From contig JAJXWW010000151.1 of the NCBI GenBank assembly GCA_021781415.1, positions 1 to 54,113 of the forward strand: a DNA stretch of 54,113 bases, in the 5' to 3' direction. Shown one piece after another: positions 51,456 through 54,113 of this stretch. Both the position numbers and the translations under genes were made by a program. The stretch's first letter is position 1, and every line of letters starts with the position of its first letter. The notes under the pieces were generated by a model, which was not told the DNA's origin, searched no databases, and saw nothing but the letters and a program-made list of their open reading frames with translations. The DNA comes from Planctomycetota bacterium. GTDB taxonomy: Bacteria; Planctomycetota; Planctomycetia; Gemmatales; Gemmataceae.

Positions 51456-53261
51456 ATGAGAAAACGCGCGTGTGGAGCGATAAGCGACGGGGGAGAAGCC
51501 ATTTGTTGGCGCGTCTGGGCACCGAAGGCCGAGCGCGTGGAGTTGGTGTTGCTCGACGGTTCGCGCCGCCGTGCCGTGCCGATGGAGCGGGAAGAAGGCG
51601 GCTATTTTTCTTGCACTCTGCCCAACGTACCGGACGGACAGCGCTATGCCTATCGCCTGAACAACGGCCCGGAGCGTCCCGATCCTCGCTCGTTGTGGCA
51701 GCCCGACGGCGTACACAGCGCCTCCGCCGTCGTCCGCCCCGAACGCTTCGTGTGGACCGACGCCGACTGGAAGGGTGTGCCGCGCGAGGATCTCGTTTTT
51801 TACGAACTACACGTCGGCACCTTCACGCCGGAGGGAACCTTCGAGGCGATCGTCCCGCGCCTCCCGGCTCTGCGCGAGCTAGGCGTGACGGCGCTGGAAT
51901 TGATGCCGATCGCTCAGTTCCCCGGGCCGCGCAACTGGGGCTACGACGGCGTTGGCTTCTACGCCGCCCAAAACAGCTACGGCGGACCCCACGGCTTGCA
52001 AAAGCTGGTCGATGCCTGCCACGCCGCCGGCTTGGCCATCTTTCTCGATGTCGTCTACAACCACATCGGACCCGAAGGCAACTATCTCGGCGAATTCGGT
52101 CCCTATTTTACCGAACGCTATCGCAACGCCTGGGGCCCGGCCTTCAACTACGACGGTCCCGGCTCCGATCCGGTGCGCGATTTCATTCTCGACAACGTGC
52201 GCTCGTGGATTGGCGATTTTCACTTCGACGGCCTGCGCCTCGACGCCGTTCACGCCATGGTCGATCTGCGTCCACGCCATGTGCTGCGCGAGATTAAAGA
52301 GGCGGCGGACGCAGCGGCCGAGCCTCGCCAGGTCCACATTATTGCCGAGAGTCTGGTCAACGATGTCCGCATGGTCCGCGCCCCGGAGCGCGGCGGCTAT
52401 GGACTCGACGCCGAATGGAACGAGGATTTCCACCACGCCCTGCACGCCTACCTCACTGGCGAACGGCACGGCAAATACGGCGATTTCGTCGAGATTCTTA
52501 GCCTGGCCCGCGCGCTGGGGCAGACGTTTCATCTCGACGGCAGCGTCTACAGCACCTACCGAGGCCGACTGTGGGGCGCTCCCGCGGAGGGATTGCCCGG
52601 CGACCGTTTCGTCGTCGGCGTGCAGAATCACGATCACGTCGGCAACCGCCCGCACGGCGACCGCTTGGCCGCCCTGGTCGAGCCGCCCAAGCTGCGCCTG
52701 GCAGCCAGTCTGATGTTGCTCTCTCCCTATCTGCCGTTGTTGTTCATGGGCGAGGAGTACGGCGAAGAGAATCCGTTTCCCTTTTTCTGTTCGTTCCACA
52801 ATCGCAACCTGGTCGAGGCCGTGCGCCAGGGCCGGCGGCGCGATTACGGCTTCGCACCCGGAGAGACGATGCTCGATCCCCAGGCGGAAGCGACGTTCGC
52901 GGCGGCCAGGCTGAGCTGGTCGTGGCCGGAGGGATCGCCTCGCGCCGGCTTGCGCCGTCTCTACGCCGATCTGCTCTCCGCCCGGCGAACCTGGCCCGCC
53001 CTGCGCGATTTGAGCCATCGCACGGTTCGCCTACTTCCGGATGAAAACACTCCGAATCTCTTGCATATGATTCGCGGCGTCGGCTCCGAACAGGAATTGC
53101 ATATCTATTTCAACCTGACGGGGAACGCGCAATCTCTGCCGGGCGACGTTGGAGAAATACGATTCTCCTCCGAGGCCCCTCGCTACGGCGGCAACCGCGA
53201 GGCGGCGCAAGGTGAACCCTTGCGACCGTACGAGTGCGTCATTTTCGCTTCTCTCTCGTAA
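51456..53261 (+). CDS. treZ: Malto-oligosyltrehalose trehalohydrolase
   Basis: A 601-residue GH13 enzyme that releases trehalose from maltooligosyltrehalose. The N-terminal CBM48-like beta domain (WRVWAPKAERVELVLLDG, RYAYRLNNGPERPDPRS) is typical of TreZ. In the barrel are FYELHVGTFTPEGTF, MPIAQFPGPRNWGYDGVG, FLDVVYNHIGPEGNYL, FDGLRLDAVHAM (nucleophile Asp263), IIAESLVND (acid Glu298) and VQNHDHVGNRP (Asp393). The end (LFMGEEYGEENPFPFFCSF) is a TreZ landmark. treY and treX, its partners, are not in the window; nothing follows on this strand. ATG 51456 has AAGGA 7 bases upstream. Confidence 0.95.
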   Translation: MRKRACGAISDGGEAICWRVWAPKAERVELVLLDGSRRRAVPMEREEGGYFSCTLPNVPDGQRYAYRLNNGPERPDPRSLWQPDGVHSASAVVRPERFVWTDADWKGVPREDLVFYELHVGTFTPEGTFEAIVPRLPALRELGVTALELMPIAQFPGPRNWGYDGVGFYAAQNSYGGPHGLQKLVDACHAAGLAIFLDVVYNHIGPEGNYLGEFGPYFTERYRNAWGPAFNYDGPGSDPVRDFILDNVRSWIGDFHFDGLRLDAVHAMVDLRPRHVLREIKEAADAAAEPRQVHIIAESLVNDVRMVRAPERGGYGLDAEWNEDFHHALHAYLTGERHGKYGDFVEILSLARALGQTFHLDGSVYSTYRGRLWGAPAEGLPGDRFVVGVQNHDHVGNRPHGDRLAALVEPPKLRLAASLMLLSPYLPLLFMGEEYGEENPFPFFCSFHNRNLVEAVRQGRRRDYGFAPGETMLDPQAEATFAAARLSWSWPEGSPRAGLRRLYADLLSARRTWPALRDLSHRTVRLLPDENTPNLLHMIRGVGSEQELHIYFNLTGNAQSLPGDVGEIRFSSEAPRYGGNREAAQGEPLRPYECVIFASLS

Positions 53262-53679
53262 CGCCCCCCCCGACCGCGCCGGAAGCGTCTGACATAGATT
53301 GAGCGAGGCGCAATCTAATAAAATATTATACGAATCTCCCGTGTCCACTATTTACTGGGTACGGAATTTTCTTGCATTTTATGCGTGAGGACGGTATCCA
53401 AATACATAACTGCTTTGATGCAAACTGGATATCGTGCTCGCGCAGGTGCAACGCGGCTTCCGCCTCGGCCGTTGGGGACGGTGGTCCGCGGAACCAGTCG
53501 TTGCAGCGAACTGGGCAGTTTACTGACACTTCGCTGTCACTGAATAATGGATAGAGTCAGGGAAACTTCAGCCCAGTCGCTGAACTCCCTTGTTCGGCGG
53601 CGGCGGATTCTCCTCTAGTGGTTTGACAGGTCGGTCGTCACCCGCGGACGGCCGCTGCAAAGCGAAAGGGTCAGGGCGT
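53262..53679. other. 418-base intergenic region, no clear gene
   Basis: After the treZ stop comes a C-run and then an AT-rich part (53310-53400). From about 53440 to 53640 the sequence is GC-rich again; both strands have short open frames (such as one reading SLQRTGQFTDTSLS) that recall the short low-value tails seen repeatedly in planctomycete annotation. A small hairpin TGACA/TGTCA is at about 53525-53540. I see no domain and no convincing start. Confidence 0.5.
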
Positions 53680-53964
53680 ATGCGCGGCGGTGCCATTGCC
53701 TGTTTGCTCACCGGCCTGCTCTTTGAGGGCCTGGGTGCCTTCTTATGGATCGCTGTCCCGTTTCGGAGCAGTGAGGGGGTCGTGACGGGACTTTGCGTGC
53801 TGGCGGGTATGGTGGGTGTTGGTATCGGGACGCTGCTTCTCGTGATCGGGATAATCCTTGTCGCTCTTGCCGCCTCAAAGCGTAACTCCGCGGCGGCAGC
53901 CATGAATGCCTTGGCCGAGGCCGAGTTGAACAAGGTCAAGCGCGGTTCGGGACCGGAGGGGTGA
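53680..53964 (+). CDS. Small two-helix membrane protein, unknown
   Basis: A 94-residue protein. Two hydrophobic helices (IACLLTGLLFEGLGAFLWIAV and LCVLAGMVGVGIGTLLLVIGIILVALAA) are joined by a short loop, and a polar C-terminal helix follows (RNSAAAAMNALAEAELNKVKRG). No family is recognised; the shape is like small holin- or DUF-type membrane proteins. ATG 53680 is preceded by GGGTCAGGG, a weak ribosome site. A longer frame from TTG 53590 adds 30 Gly/Ser-rich residues that I do not trust. Confidence 0.55.
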   Translation: MRGGAIACLLTGLLFEGLGAFLWIAVPFRSSEGVVTGLCVLAGMVGVGIGTLLLVIGIILVALAASKRNSAAAAMNALAEAELNKVKRGSGPEG

Positions 53965-54051
53965 AAGCCGGCCGAACCAGGCCGCCGTTGTGACTCGGAA
54001 GTCTCTTCATGAGCTGTAACACTATGATATAAGGAGGTTTATAGCTGTTAC

Positions 54052-54073
54052 CCCTTGTTCCGTCAAGGGTTTT
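54052..54073 (+). terminator. Possible weak terminator near the window end
   Basis: CCCTTG (54052-54057) and CAAGGG (54064-54069) can pair and are followed by TTTT. It is about 90 bases after the small membrane protein gene. The stem is short. Confidence 0.35.
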
Positions 54074-54113
54074 CTACCACGGCAGGCAACGGTGTCTGAA
54101 GCCCGTGGGACAA

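Noticed and set aside
53326..53529. 67-codon minus-strand frame after treZ
   Set aside because: No ribosome site or domain; the sequence resembles short dispersed low-value frames. Left as an intergenic note.

Overview
The window looks like chromosomal DNA of a Planctomycetota bacterium, most likely the Gemmataceae or a close relative. This rests on the gene families and repeats, not on a marker-gene comparison. Pointers are a DUF1501 protein, a PA14/multi-haem/sugar-dehydrogenase-like giant, Pro/Gly/Met-rich membrane proteins beside a PilM homologue, a Gemmataceae-type lineage-specific family (19479-20183), and GC-rich palindromic intergenic repeats. The DNA is GC-rich, with frequent GTG and TTG starts. 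No rRNA, tRNA, CRISPR array, prophage or intact transposase was seen.

Layout. 0-6.4 kb: a DUF3754 gene preceded by a broken partial copy, a secreted basic protein, a minus-strand pair (alpha/beta hydrolase then NCS2-type permease), and an ArsR-type regulator with a TTG start. 6.4-18.2 kb: a short Hsp70, then (reading leftwards from 18.2 kb) nuoH-J-K-L-M-N, a helical-bundle protein overlapping nuoN by 4 bases, and a TatD nuclease. nuoI is missing, and NuoL, M and N carry unusual hydrophilic additions. 18.4-22.4 kb: a parvulin-type isomerase, the lineage-specific gene, a zinc-ribbon membrane protein, a methyltransferase and rplU without rpmA.

22.7-30.0 kb: a three-gene operon with a strong terminator. 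Its first gene joins a PilM-like actin fold to a PilN-like segment, and the next two encode single-TM proteins with low-complexity linkers, so it is probably an envelope-spanning pilus or secretion platform. 30.1-35.1 kb: a 1405-residue PA14/five-CXXCH/sugar-dehydrogenase-like protein and a receiver-XRE regulator. 35.4-41.6 kb: a 2059-residue alpha-2-macroglobulin with an intact thioester motif. 41.7-45.5 kb: a HEPN gene overlapping an unrecognised partner, a 283-base MITE-like element inserted in a palindromic repeat, and an NtrC-type regulator followed by a kinase-like protein with a clear phospho-acceptor box but no recognisable ATP-binding boxes.

45.6-54.1 kb: DUF1501 flanked by 28-base direct repeats, a HAD phosphatase/mutase, a stand-alone Clp-N protein, a 42-residue zinc-ribbon protein, an S9 peptidase, treZ and a small membrane protein. 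The best candidates for something undescribed are the HEPN/partner pair, the PilM-PilN operon, the two atypical signalling proteins and the nested repeat/MITE structure.
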